DNA from: a bacterium
GTDB taxonomy: Bacteria > Latescibacterota > UBA2968
Assembly (NCBI GenBank): GCA_027296045.1
Contig: JAPUJS010000587.1
Coordinates: 1 to 10,160, forward strand
Direction of reading: 5' to 3'
DNA: 10,160 nt
The notes beneath the pieces were generated by a model that saw nothing but the letters and a program-made list of their open reading frames with translations, was not told where the DNA came from and did no database searches. Position 1 is the stretch's first letter. The number at the start of each line of letters is the position of its first letter. This document shows positions 1-5,251 of the stretch, piece by piece. Made by a program: the position numbers and the translations under genes.

Positions 1-78
1 CATAAAGGTGCCCCACCCCGATGTCAAGAAAAATCCAGATGTTCAGAACAACGCCTCGACCCGTCCTTTGTGAATAAT

Positions 79-125
79 AAGGTGATCAACCCTGCTTTGT
101 TTTATACAACCAAAAGGTGATCAAC
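79..125. repeat. Short direct repeat around the glycosyltransferase stop
   Basis: AAGGTGATCAAC occurs at 79-90 and 114-125, 35 bases apart. The right copy encodes part of QLITF near the C-terminus and the left copy spans the TGA stop. It may reflect a small local duplication that altered the end of the protein. Confidence 0.5.
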
Positions 126-793
126 TGTTTCGTAAACAAAAGGTATTCTTTCATATTGAGCTTGCTGCTGCTGAACTGTCGATTGCGGAACACATAAGGC
201 AATTCGAAAAAACGATCGTAATCGCCCTTGACCAAAATTTCCAGCAAGATTTTATAGCCCGAAGAGGTCAGCGTCAAATTGTTTAAAACCTTGCGATGCA
301 GAAAGAAATAGCCGGAAAGCGGATCTTGCACTCCCGTCAATTGACGGGCCATAAACACACCTGTTTGAGAAATTGCCTTCCGATGCCAGGCCCATTTCTC
401 AACCCGACTTTCCGGTTCAAACCGGCTTCCGATGGCCAGATCGTATTCTTTTAGCCCCAGAATCAACCTGGGCAACAAAGCCGGATCGTGGCTCAAATCG
501 GCATCTATCACACCCAGATAGTCCCGTTTAGACCGTGCAAATCCGTCCATCACCGCGCTACCGAGACCCAATTTCCCAGGACGGTGCACCACCTGCATCG
601 GATACTGATCGGTCAATGCATCTGCAACATCTCCAGTCCCGTCGGGTGAATTGTCGTCCACCACAATCAGTTCCAGATCAATCTCGGGATAGGCTTCAAT
701 GGTAGAGAAAATTTCCTCGGCTAGAAGCGGGATATTTTCTCGCTCGTTGTAAGAAGGCGTAATAAGAGAAACCTGCAATTGGGGTTCGGACAT
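86..793 (-). CDS. GT2 glycosyltransferase, Dpm1-like (polyprenyl-phosphate mannosyl/glucosyltransferase type)
   Basis: A 235-residue soluble glycosyltransferase of family GT2, closest in pattern to dolichol/polyprenyl-phosphate mannose synthases, which move a sugar from a nucleotide donor to a lipid phosphate at the inner face of the membrane. Visible motifs are the N-terminal nucleotide-binding strand LITPSYNE (residues 10-17), VVDDNSPDGT (44-53), the metal-binding DADLSHDP (97-104), and QDPLSGYFFL (156-165), which matches the Dpm1-type acceptor-side motif. There is no trailing multi-helix membrane domain, so it is the short Dpm1 form. ATG at 791-793 lies 3 bases after the stop of the upstream reductase gene. 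No clear Shine-Dalgarno sequence is seen, so translation is probably coupled. Sugar and acceptor cannot be read from sequence. Family assignment is strong; substrate is unknown. Confidence 0.92.
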   Translation of the reverse strand: MSEPQLQVSLITPSYNERENIPLLAEEIFSTIEAYPEIDLELIVVDDNSPDGTGDVADALTDQYPMQVVHRPGKLGLGSAVMDGFARSKRDYLGVIDADLSHDPALLPRLILGLKEYDLAIGSRFEPESRVEKWAWHRKAISQTGVFMARQLTGVQDPLSGYFFLHRKVLNNLTLTSSGYKILLEILVKGDYDRFFELPYVFRNRQFSSSKLNMKEYLLFTKQLITFWLYKTKQG

Positions 794-796
794 AGA

Positions 797-1684
797 TCAA
801 TGGCCCAAAAATCGTTTCGGATCACCAATGGTTTGCACCAATTGGCGAAGGGATGCTTCAAAGGATTGAAGAGAAGGTTGGCAAATACGGTGTGCCCGGT
901 CTATTTGAAGACCGGCACCTAAAGGACGTTCTGCATCCTGCCCCAATTCGGCCGAGGTGATGGGTGTAACAAGACCCGGATCCAGGTGAAAACAAGCACA
1001 GATGTGTTCTACCATTTCGAACCGGGATAAATAATCTTTCCCGGCAAAATGCACAACGCCCTCAAAATCTGTTTCACACAAATCCAGAATAAAAACAGCC
1101 AGTTCGTTCACCTGGGTCGGATTTGCCCACTCATCTGTCACCACCCGAATCTCATCCTCTTGTGCCAGAGCGCCCGCCGCCCAGGTCACAAAATTGGGCC
1201 GACATAAGGGGTGATATCCATACAGTACGGCCGTGCGAACCACAATGCCCAGACAACCAGCTTGTAACGTAATCTGTTCGGCCTCCAACTTCGTCTGGCC
1301 ATAGACATTTAACGGATGGGGCGTGTCGTCTTCGCCATAAGGCCCGGCCGTGCCGTCAAACACATAGTTGGTGGAAAGCGCAATCAAACTGCTCCCGGTT
1401 TTTTCACACGCCCGAACCAGGTTTTGTGTTCCCTCCACATGGATGCGACGGGCCACATCCGGCTCCCGCTCGCACCCATCCACACTCGTCATTGCCGCTG
1501 CATGAATCACCCACCCTGGCCGGGTCTCTTCCATCACACGCTGGACCTGATTGAAATCTGTCAGATCCATTTGCAGATGCCCCTGCCCCGAACGAGATGC
1601 GGGAATACACTCCCTGCCTGCCTCGCAAATCGTGCGCCCCAGAAAGCCGGACGCACCAACCACAAGAATGCGAGGGTCGCTCAT
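797..1684 (-). CDS. RmlD-like SDR reductase (dTDP-4-dehydrorhamnose reductase family)
   Basis: A 295-residue NAD(P)-dependent extended short-chain dehydrogenase. The N-terminal Rossmann glycine motif is GASGFLG (10-16). The active-site region has STNYVFDG (104-111), PYGEDD, and the YxxxK pair in YGQTK (Y128, K132), all in the order typical of RmlD. RmlD catalyses the last step of dTDP-L-rhamnose synthesis, reducing dTDP-4-keto-rhamnose. The family also includes reductases of other nucleotide sugars and MAT2B-like non-enzymatic members, and no rmlA, rmlB or rmlC is present in this window, so the exact substrate is uncertain. Its ATG overlaps the upstream stop as ATGA (1681-1684), and its stop is 3 bases before the glycosyltransferase start. 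This implies a co-transcribed, translationally coupled set for envelope sugar chemistry. Confidence 0.9.
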   Translation of the reverse strand: MSDPRILVVGASGFLGRTICEAGRECIPASRSGQGHLQMDLTDFNQVQRVMEETRPGWVIHAAAMTSVDGCEREPDVARRIHVEGTQNLVRACEKTGSSLIALSTNYVFDGTAGPYGEDDTPHPLNVYGQTKLEAEQITLQAGCLGIVVRTAVLYGYHPLCRPNFVTWAAGALAQEDEIRVVTDEWANPTQVNELAVFILDLCETDFEGVVHFAGKDYLSRFEMVEHICACFHLDPGLVTPITSAELGQDAERPLGAGLQIDRAHRICQPSLQSFEASLRQLVQTIGDPKRFLGH

Positions 1685-3237
1685 GGTGTGCCCGCTTTTT
1701 TATGGTTAAGGTACAATCCCAGCCCCCGGTTCAATGCCCCTGCAAACGCACTTCGATCCAGGGGGCCTCTCAAAAGGCTTGTCAAGATCCGGCCAACAGC
1801 GAGAGGATCCTGCATGGGTAGCCGAATCATCACCTGAACCGCGACTCCATTGCCCGAAGGTAAAAATCGATCGATAACAGGAGAAACGGGAGATCCAGGT
1901 TCTGGATATCGATCCTGGAAAGCCCCGGAATCCAATCCAAATTGCTGTTGTATCCCATCGGCCAAATCCCGAGCAAGCTGAAGATGTTCTTCCTGTTCCG
2001 ACACCGCATATAAGTCCAGAGCAGCCCGAGCAACCAGGGCTTGATCTTCCAGGAACAAGGGACCCTGGAACCCCGGGCTGTGTCGAATTCCGCCCCCCGG
2101 ATGTCCCATCCGGCGTTTTAAACTCTCCAACACCAGACGAGCGATATCCAAATATCGGGCTTCTTTTGTGATCCCATATAAGGAAACCAACCCGGAAACA
2201 GCCATCGCATTCCAACCCGCATAATACGCCCCATCTCGACTCCGGGTTTCAAAATCTGGCCAACCGGCTGCAAATAGCGTGTCTTTTGAAACATAAAATC
2301 GATCCACCAGGGCATTCCCCAATGTCCGGGCAACATCCCGGTAGACAACGTGCTCGGTTTGCCGGGCCGTCAGGCAGAAAAGGGACAACAAGCCTGCATT
2401 GTGCGCCAAATGTTTCTCTCGGTTCAGGACTTCCCAATCATCCGAAAGGGGTGCCAAAAAAAAGGTCCCATCCGAATCTCGAAGCCGACTCTCCATCAAC
2501 CGATCGAGTACCTTCAATGCCAGAACCCGAGCTGCCGAATCGCCCGACTCCAGGACCATCATCACTGCTTCTTCGCCGGGCCAGACCCCTTTTTTAAGCA
2601 CCACAACCGTACTGTCCAGGCGTTGTTTGAAAAGGGCCAAAGAAGGAACGATTGCCGAAGGGTGCCTATTTTTTTTTGCCAACCGCTTGGCCAGGATCTG
2701 TCGTTCCCGCTCTAGGTCTTCCCGGCGTTCGGGGATGTCAAAATAAATCCGAACCCGCCTGAGGAGCCTTTGTAAATCCTCCGGATCCAGGTAGGTTCCG
2801 CCGGTAATCCAGTCCCCCTGGGGGGTTAAAAACACCGTCGAAGGGAATCCTCCCATTCCGAATCGTTCGACCAGATCTGGACGCATGTCGGCATCGATTC
2901 GAATGGGAAAGGTGCCCCGGTTTATTTCCCGGGCAAGATCGGCGTTTTCAAAGCATTGCCGAACCATTTCTCGACACCAGAAAGACCGCTCGGTATATAA
3001 AAAAAGCAGCATCGGCCGTTCCAAGACCGATGCGGAATCCCGCGCCGACCAGGAACGCCAGACAATCTGGCCTGCAGGCAAGGGCAAAATCGTCCCGATC
3101 GGTTCGACATTCTCTTCGACCTCCTCGTGAGGAGAGGCACAGGCAAGGACCGTTAACATACACATCAGGCACAGAAATGGACCTTTGGGCCGGCAAGCGC
3201 TGTGGGCTCTGGCGTCGAAAACGATCGTTTGTCTCAA
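1681..3237 (-). CDS. Predicted lipoprotein: degenerate thioredoxin-like domain plus alpha/alpha-barrel domain (YyaL/DUF255-like)
   Basis: A 518-residue protein. The N-terminus is basic (R2, R10, R16, K18), then a hydrophobic stretch ends in TVLAC (C33), a plausible lipobox, so an envelope lipoprotein is predicted. Residues about 60-165 resemble the thioredoxin fold of DUF255/YyaL proteins: ERSFWCREM (83-91), IDADMRPDL and the cis-proline segment GGFPSTVFL (P132). The first Cys of the usual CxxC is Ser (S85-F-W-C88), so classical dithiol chemistry is unlikely. Residues about 190-510 contain helical motifs seen in the toroid half of YyaL proteins, such as FLEDQALVARAALDLY and PSGNGVAVQ. YyaL-type proteins are usually nearer 650-700 residues, so this is a short version. 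The start used is TTG (3235-3237), with no good Shine-Dalgarno; the next in-frame ATGs (M25, M27) would leave almost no signal peptide. Function unknown. Confidence 0.8.
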   Translation of the reverse strand: MRQTIVFDARAHSACRPKGPFLCLMCMLTVLACASPHEEVEENVEPIGTILPLPAGQIVWRSWSARDSASVLERPMLLFLYTERSFWCREMVRQCFENADLAREINRGTFPIRIDADMRPDLVERFGMGGFPSTVFLTPQGDWITGGTYLDPEDLQRLLRRVRIYFDIPERREDLERERQILAKRLAKKNRHPSAIVPSLALFKQRLDSTVVVLKKGVWPGEEAVMMVLESGDSAARVLALKVLDRLMESRLRDSDGTFFLAPLSDDWEVLNREKHLAHNAGLLSLFCLTARQTEHVVYRDVARTLGNALVDRFYVSKDTLFAAGWPDFETRSRDGAYYAGWNAMAVSGLVSLYGITKEARYLDIARLVLESLKRRMGHPGGGIRHSPGFQGPLFLEDQALVARAALDLYAVSEQEEHLQLARDLADGIQQQFGLDSGAFQDRYPEPGSPVSPVIDRFLPSGNGVAVQVMIRLPMQDPLAVGRILTSLLRGPLDRSAFAGALNRGLGLYLNHKKAGTP

Positions 3238-3454
3238 AAAATACCAATAGATACTAACTATTTAATTTTATTAAAAATAGGAGATGCAATCTCAAAACAC
3301 GGTCCCCTGTACATCCGAAAAATGAAAAAAGTCGGGAACCCGGGTGGAAGGGGACGCGTTTATGATGAGAACCCCTAAAAAAGGCTTGACACATCCACGG
3401 CGATTTGGGTAGATTTAGCGCTTTAGAATAATGGGTAAATTGCCGATGATAATC
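3238..3454. other. Non-coding gap between two minus-strand genes
   Basis: This 217-base stretch holds no supported gene. The part next to the lipoprotein gene (3238-3290) is very AT-rich and is the likely promoter area for that leftward operon, but I see only weak matches (a minus-strand TTGAGA followed by an A/T-rich block near 3262-3275). A GTCCCC/GGGGAC inverted repeat (3302-3307 and 3350-3355) encloses 42 bases. No convincing rho-independent terminator for the Trm112 gene is seen. Confidence 0.6.
3386..3415 (+). promoter_or_regulatory. Candidate sigma70-like promoter pointing toward the antisense strand of the Trm112 gene
   Basis: A perfect TTGACA box (3386-3391) is followed after 18 bases by TAGATT (3410-3415), four of six matches to TATAAT. 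It faces right, into the opposite strand of the Trm112 gene, so a transcript would be antisense. No gene on the plus strand begins nearby. It could be chance. Confidence 0.25.
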
Positions 3455-3706
3455 TCAGGCCTCAAGTGGAATGGCTTCCTCGATCAGCATGATGGGAATC
3501 TCGTCCTCAATAGGATATAGATAGGCACCATCTTCGCGAATCAATCCGCCGTCCATTTTCTTTTCCACCACCTGACCGCCCCGATTCTTGAGTTCGCCTT
3601 TTTCTATACGGCTGTTCAGATCGTCGATCAACGCCTGATCGGCCAGTTTCACCGGGGTCTTGTTTTCCGGACAGGCCAGGATTTCCAGCAGGTCTTGATC
3701 GATCAT
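3455..3706 (-). CDS. Trm112 family protein (UPF0434/YcaR-like), long variant without the zinc cysteines
   Basis: An 83-residue small protein. The N-terminal LLEILACPENKTPV (6-19) and C-terminal LYPIEDEIPIML segments are the conserved ends of the Trm112/YcaR fold. In eukaryotes and archaea Trm112 activates methyltransferases acting on tRNA, rRNA and release factors; the role of most bacterial homologues is unproven. The usual CPxCK zinc-knuckle half is CPENK here, and only one Cys (C12) remains in the protein, so no zinc knuckle is possible. The insert between the conserved ends makes it longer than the roughly 60-residue YcaR. The ATG (3704-3706) is well supported by AGGAGG at 3711-3716 on the minus strand, 4 bases upstream. 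It appears to stand alone, divergent from the PorV-like gene. Confidence 0.9.
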   Translation of the reverse strand: MIDQDLLEILACPENKTPVKLADQALIDDLNSRIEKGELKNRGGQVVEKKMDGGLIREDGAYLYPIEDEIPIMLIEEAIPLEA

Positions 3707-3710
3707 AATA

Positions 3711-3716
3711 CCTCCT
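3711..3716 (-). promoter_or_regulatory. Strong ribosome binding site of the Trm112-family gene
   Basis: Read on the minus strand this is AGGAGG, four bases before the ATG. It fixes the start codon and shows that this genome uses canonical Shine-Dalgarno sites for at least some genes. Confidence 0.8.
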
Positions 3717-3738
3717 TGTTAGAAACACTTTTCGCTGT

Positions 3739-3767
3739 ATCTTTCGATTTGTTCAAAAAATAGTCAA
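3739..3767 (-). promoter_or_regulatory. Candidate promoter of the Trm112-family gene
   Basis: On the minus strand, TTGACT (3762-3767, five of six to the -35 consensus) is followed after 17 bases by AAAGAT (3739-3744, a weak -10). A second overlapping option is TTGTTT-N17-TATTTT slightly upstream. Either would give a short leader to the Trm112 start. Prediction by eye only. Confidence 0.35.
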
Positions 3768-3867
3768 CCTGTTATTTCTAAACAAGCTTTTTTTCTTCCA
3801 TTCCGTTCACCCACCCCAGGACCTGCCTATACATTTTCGCTAAAAGTTTTGGCTTTCAGATAATCTA

Positions 3868-3896
3868 TTGATGTTTTCATCCAAAAGATTTATTCT
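3868..3896 (+). promoter_or_regulatory. Candidate promoter of the PorV-like gene
   Basis: TTGATG (3868-3873) and TATTCT (3891-3896) are separated by 17 bases, each four of six to the sigma70 consensus. Transcription would begin near 3903, exactly at the first hairpin, giving a leader of about 200 bases. If the organism uses a Bacteroidota-type promoter code this match would not apply. Confidence 0.35.
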
Positions 3897-3902
3897 TATT
3901 GG

Positions 3903-3926
3903 TGTCGGGTATGCACGTATCCGACA
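3903..3926 (+). other. Stem-loop at the start of the PorV-gene leader
   Basis: TGTCGGGTA (3903-3911) pairs with TATCCGACA (3918-3926) over nine positions, including one G-U pair, around the six-base loop TGCACG. There is no T-run after it, so it is not a terminator. Its last three bases overlap the left arm of the long inverted repeat, so the two pairings compete at the edge. Confidence 0.55.
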
Positions 3927-4051
3927 GCCAAATAAGGGCCTAAAGCCGGCTTTAGCGAGCGAAACACCACCCGGGTTGCCGGAGCTCTCCATCGCTTCGC
4001 CTCCCGGATTTTTCTTAGCTACGCCTCCTTCTGGCCCCTTAATTTGGCTGT
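3924..4051. repeat. Palindromic element with 17-bp terminal inverted repeats in the PorV-gene leader
   Basis: The left arm ACAGCCAAATAAGGGCC (3924-3940) pairs with GGCCCCTTAATTTGGCTGT (4033-4051) over 17 base pairs, with only two single-base bulges (A4041 and C4035). Inside lie the perfect 16-bp palindrome CTAAAGCCGGCTTTAG (3940-3955), a further stem pairing CCGGAG (3979-3984) with CTCCCGG (4001-4007, one bulge), and two near-identical boxes GCTTCGCCTCC (3994-4004) and GCTACGCCTCC (4018-4028), 24 bases apart. Both strands have open frames across it. It could be a MITE- or REP-like dispersed repeat, or a structured RNA leader. No target-site duplication is evident at its ends. I do not recognise it as a known riboswitch family. 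Confidence 0.55.
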
Positions 4052-4086
4052 TCCACCCCGGCATTTGTCAAACGTTCCCTATTAGT

Positions 4087-4091
4087 GGAGG
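4087..4091 (+). promoter_or_regulatory. Ribosome binding site of the PorV-like gene
   Basis: GGAGG lies 10 bases before ATG 4102 and only one base before ATG 4093. The spacing and the signal peptide both favour 4102 as the start. Two CCTCC segments in the leader (4000-4004 and 4024-4028) are exact complements of this site. Confidence 0.7.
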
Positions 4092-4101
4092 AATGAACCC
4101 C

Positions 4102-5136
4102 ATGAAAAAGGTCTTTTTTAGCCTGCTTGCAGCCGGGATGGCCGTCTTGCCTATCCAAACGGCCTGGGCAACCCCCGAAAGCCGGGCGGCAGCCAACTTT
4201 CTGCTCTTTGAACCCTCTGCCCGAGCTTCGGGCATGGGCAATGCCTATGTGGCCATTGCCGACGATGCCAATGCCACCTACTACAACCCGGCTGCCCTGG
4301 CCGATTATGATGTGCGCAGCCTCAGCACCACCTTTTACAAACCGGTACCGAACCTGGCCAGCGACATCTTTTCGTCCTTTGGGGCATATACCCAACCGGT
4401 CCAAGGGATCGGAAACCTGGGATTCAGCCTGAACTATACCTCGCTTGGAGAACAGGTACGCACCGATGCCCAGGGAAATAATCTGGGCACCTTCACCAGT
4501 TTTGGGTTTGCATTGGGGGTATCTTATGGAACCCATCTGTTTCGCAACATGTCTTTGGGGGTCACGGTCAAATTCATCCACGAAAATCTTTCCGGCGCAG
4601 GGGCCGGCATCGAACAGGGCAAAGGCGCCGGAACCTCCTTTGCAGGCGATATGGGCTTTATGTGGAAAACCACCGATCGCCTCACCCTGGCCTGGGTCTT
4701 GCGCAATGTCGGGCCCAATATGACCTTCATTGATGCCGACCAGGCTGACCCTTTGCCCCAAAATTTCACCCTGGGCATCGCCTATACCGCGCTCAAACGG
4801 GACAATTACCAGGTGCTTCTGACCACCGATATTTACAAACCCCTGGCCGATCAGGGATTTTTCTCGTTCATCACCGGCTGGAACGACAGCGAACCCGATG
4901 AAGAGTTCAAAGACATCGACTATCACGTCGGTGCTGAGTGGCAGTACTATCTGTCCGAAGATTCTGCCTTTGCCCTCCGGGCCGGCTATTCCTACGACCA
5001 AGACGGCAATCGCAAACCCCTCACTTTTGGAATGGGACTGAAATACAACTGGGCGTCGTTCGACCTCTCCTATTTTGCCGATTCCAATGCCGCCTTGCGC
5101 AATGTCTTCCGGTTCTCAGGCGGATTCGCGTTTTAA
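4102..5136 (+). CDS. PorV/PorQ-family outer-membrane beta-barrel protein
   Basis: A 344-residue outer-membrane protein. Residues 1-23 form a signal peptide (MKKVFFSLLAAGMAV..., cleavage after AWA). The mature N-terminus has the family signature NFLLFEPSARASGMGNAYVA (32-51) followed by YYNPAALA. The rest alternates polar and aromatic residues like beta-strands and ends in F-A-F, a terminal aromatic as recognised by the barrel assembly machine. In T9SS bacteria PorV is a barrel shuttle that carries cargo from the translocon to the cell-surface attachment complex; members of this wider family outside Bacteroidota are less studied. The downstream neighbour ends in a sorting-like C-terminal domain, which fits a secretion partner role. 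ATG 4102 is chosen over the longer frame from 3868 because of the signal peptide and GGAGG. Whether it is the genome's main PorV or a paralogue cannot be told. Confidence 0.85.
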   Translation: MKKVFFSLLAAGMAVLPIQTAWATPESRAAANFLLFEPSARASGMGNAYVAIADDANATYYNPAALADYDVRSLSTTFYKPVPNLASDIFSSFGAYTQPVQGIGNLGFSLNYTSLGEQVRTDAQGNNLGTFTSFGFALGVSYGTHLFRNMSLGVTVKFIHENLSGAGAGIEQGKGAGTSFAGDMGFMWKTTDRLTLAWVLRNVGPNMTFIDADQADPLPQNFTLGIAYTALKRDNYQVLLTTDIYKPLADQGFFSFITGWNDSEPDEEFKDIDYHVGAEWQYYLSEDSAFALRAGYSYDQDGNRKPLTFGMGLKYNWASFDLSYFADSNAALRNVFRFSGGFAF

Positions 5137-5251
5137 TATTCCATACGATTCGCCGTCGGGAAATAGCTCCCATCCTCAGCCTTGCCATAGGAGCTCCGGC
5201 GGCCAGCCCCTTTCCCCTATCCTCCTTCACACCCAGCTGCGAAGGATACCT
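5137..5251 (+). other. Spacer between the PorV-like gene and the CTD-bearing gene
   Basis: AGCTCC (5165-5170) and GGAGCT (5190-5195) could form a weak stem with a 19-base loop, but no T-run follows, so it is not a convincing terminator. Read-through into the downstream gene is likely. GAAGGA at 5241-5246 serves as the ribosome site for the GTG start. Confidence 0.4.

Larger units (their letters stand above)
3707..4101. other. Divergent intergenic region with structured PorV-gene leader
   Basis: This 395-base region separates the minus-strand Trm112 gene from the plus-strand PorV-like gene. Its left part is AT-rich and carries candidate promoters for both directions. Its right part (3903-4051) is GC-richer and full of inverted repeats. 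The PorV reading frame stays open upstream to 3868, but codons there encode a run of inverted-repeat sequence with no signal peptide, so I treat this part as leader rather than coding. Confidence 0.7.

Noticed and set aside
1316..1837. 173-codon plus-strand open frame
   Set aside because: It lies opposite the RmlD-like and lipoprotein genes, has no recognisable domain, and is rich in shadow-type residues (Pro, Arg, His, Cys).
3302..3355. Terminator for the Trm112-family gene from GTCCCC/GGGGAC
   Set aside because: The loop is 42 bases and no T-run follows on the minus strand.
3926..4007. Cyclic-di-GMP (GEMM) riboswitch, suggested by CCGGGTTGCCGG at 3971-3982
   Set aside because: The characteristic upstream GEMM segments (a GGGCAAACC-like strand and a GACGCAAAGCC-like strand) are absent; only one short stretch resembles it.
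3868..4101. N-terminal extension of the PorV-like frame
   Set aside because: The extra codons run through inverted repeats, lack a signal peptide or family similarity, and a good start with GGAGG exists at 4102.
4039..5001. 320-codon minus-strand open frame opposite the PorV-like gene
   Set aside because: It is Gly-rich without motifs, while the plus strand has a signal peptide and a clear family signature. It reflects codon bias of the real gene.
5075..5251. Upstream extension of the CTD-bearing gene, overlapping the PorV-like gene
   Set aside because: It would overlap the PorV coding end and place the signal segment about 80 residues inside. GTG 5252 with GAAGGA is better.
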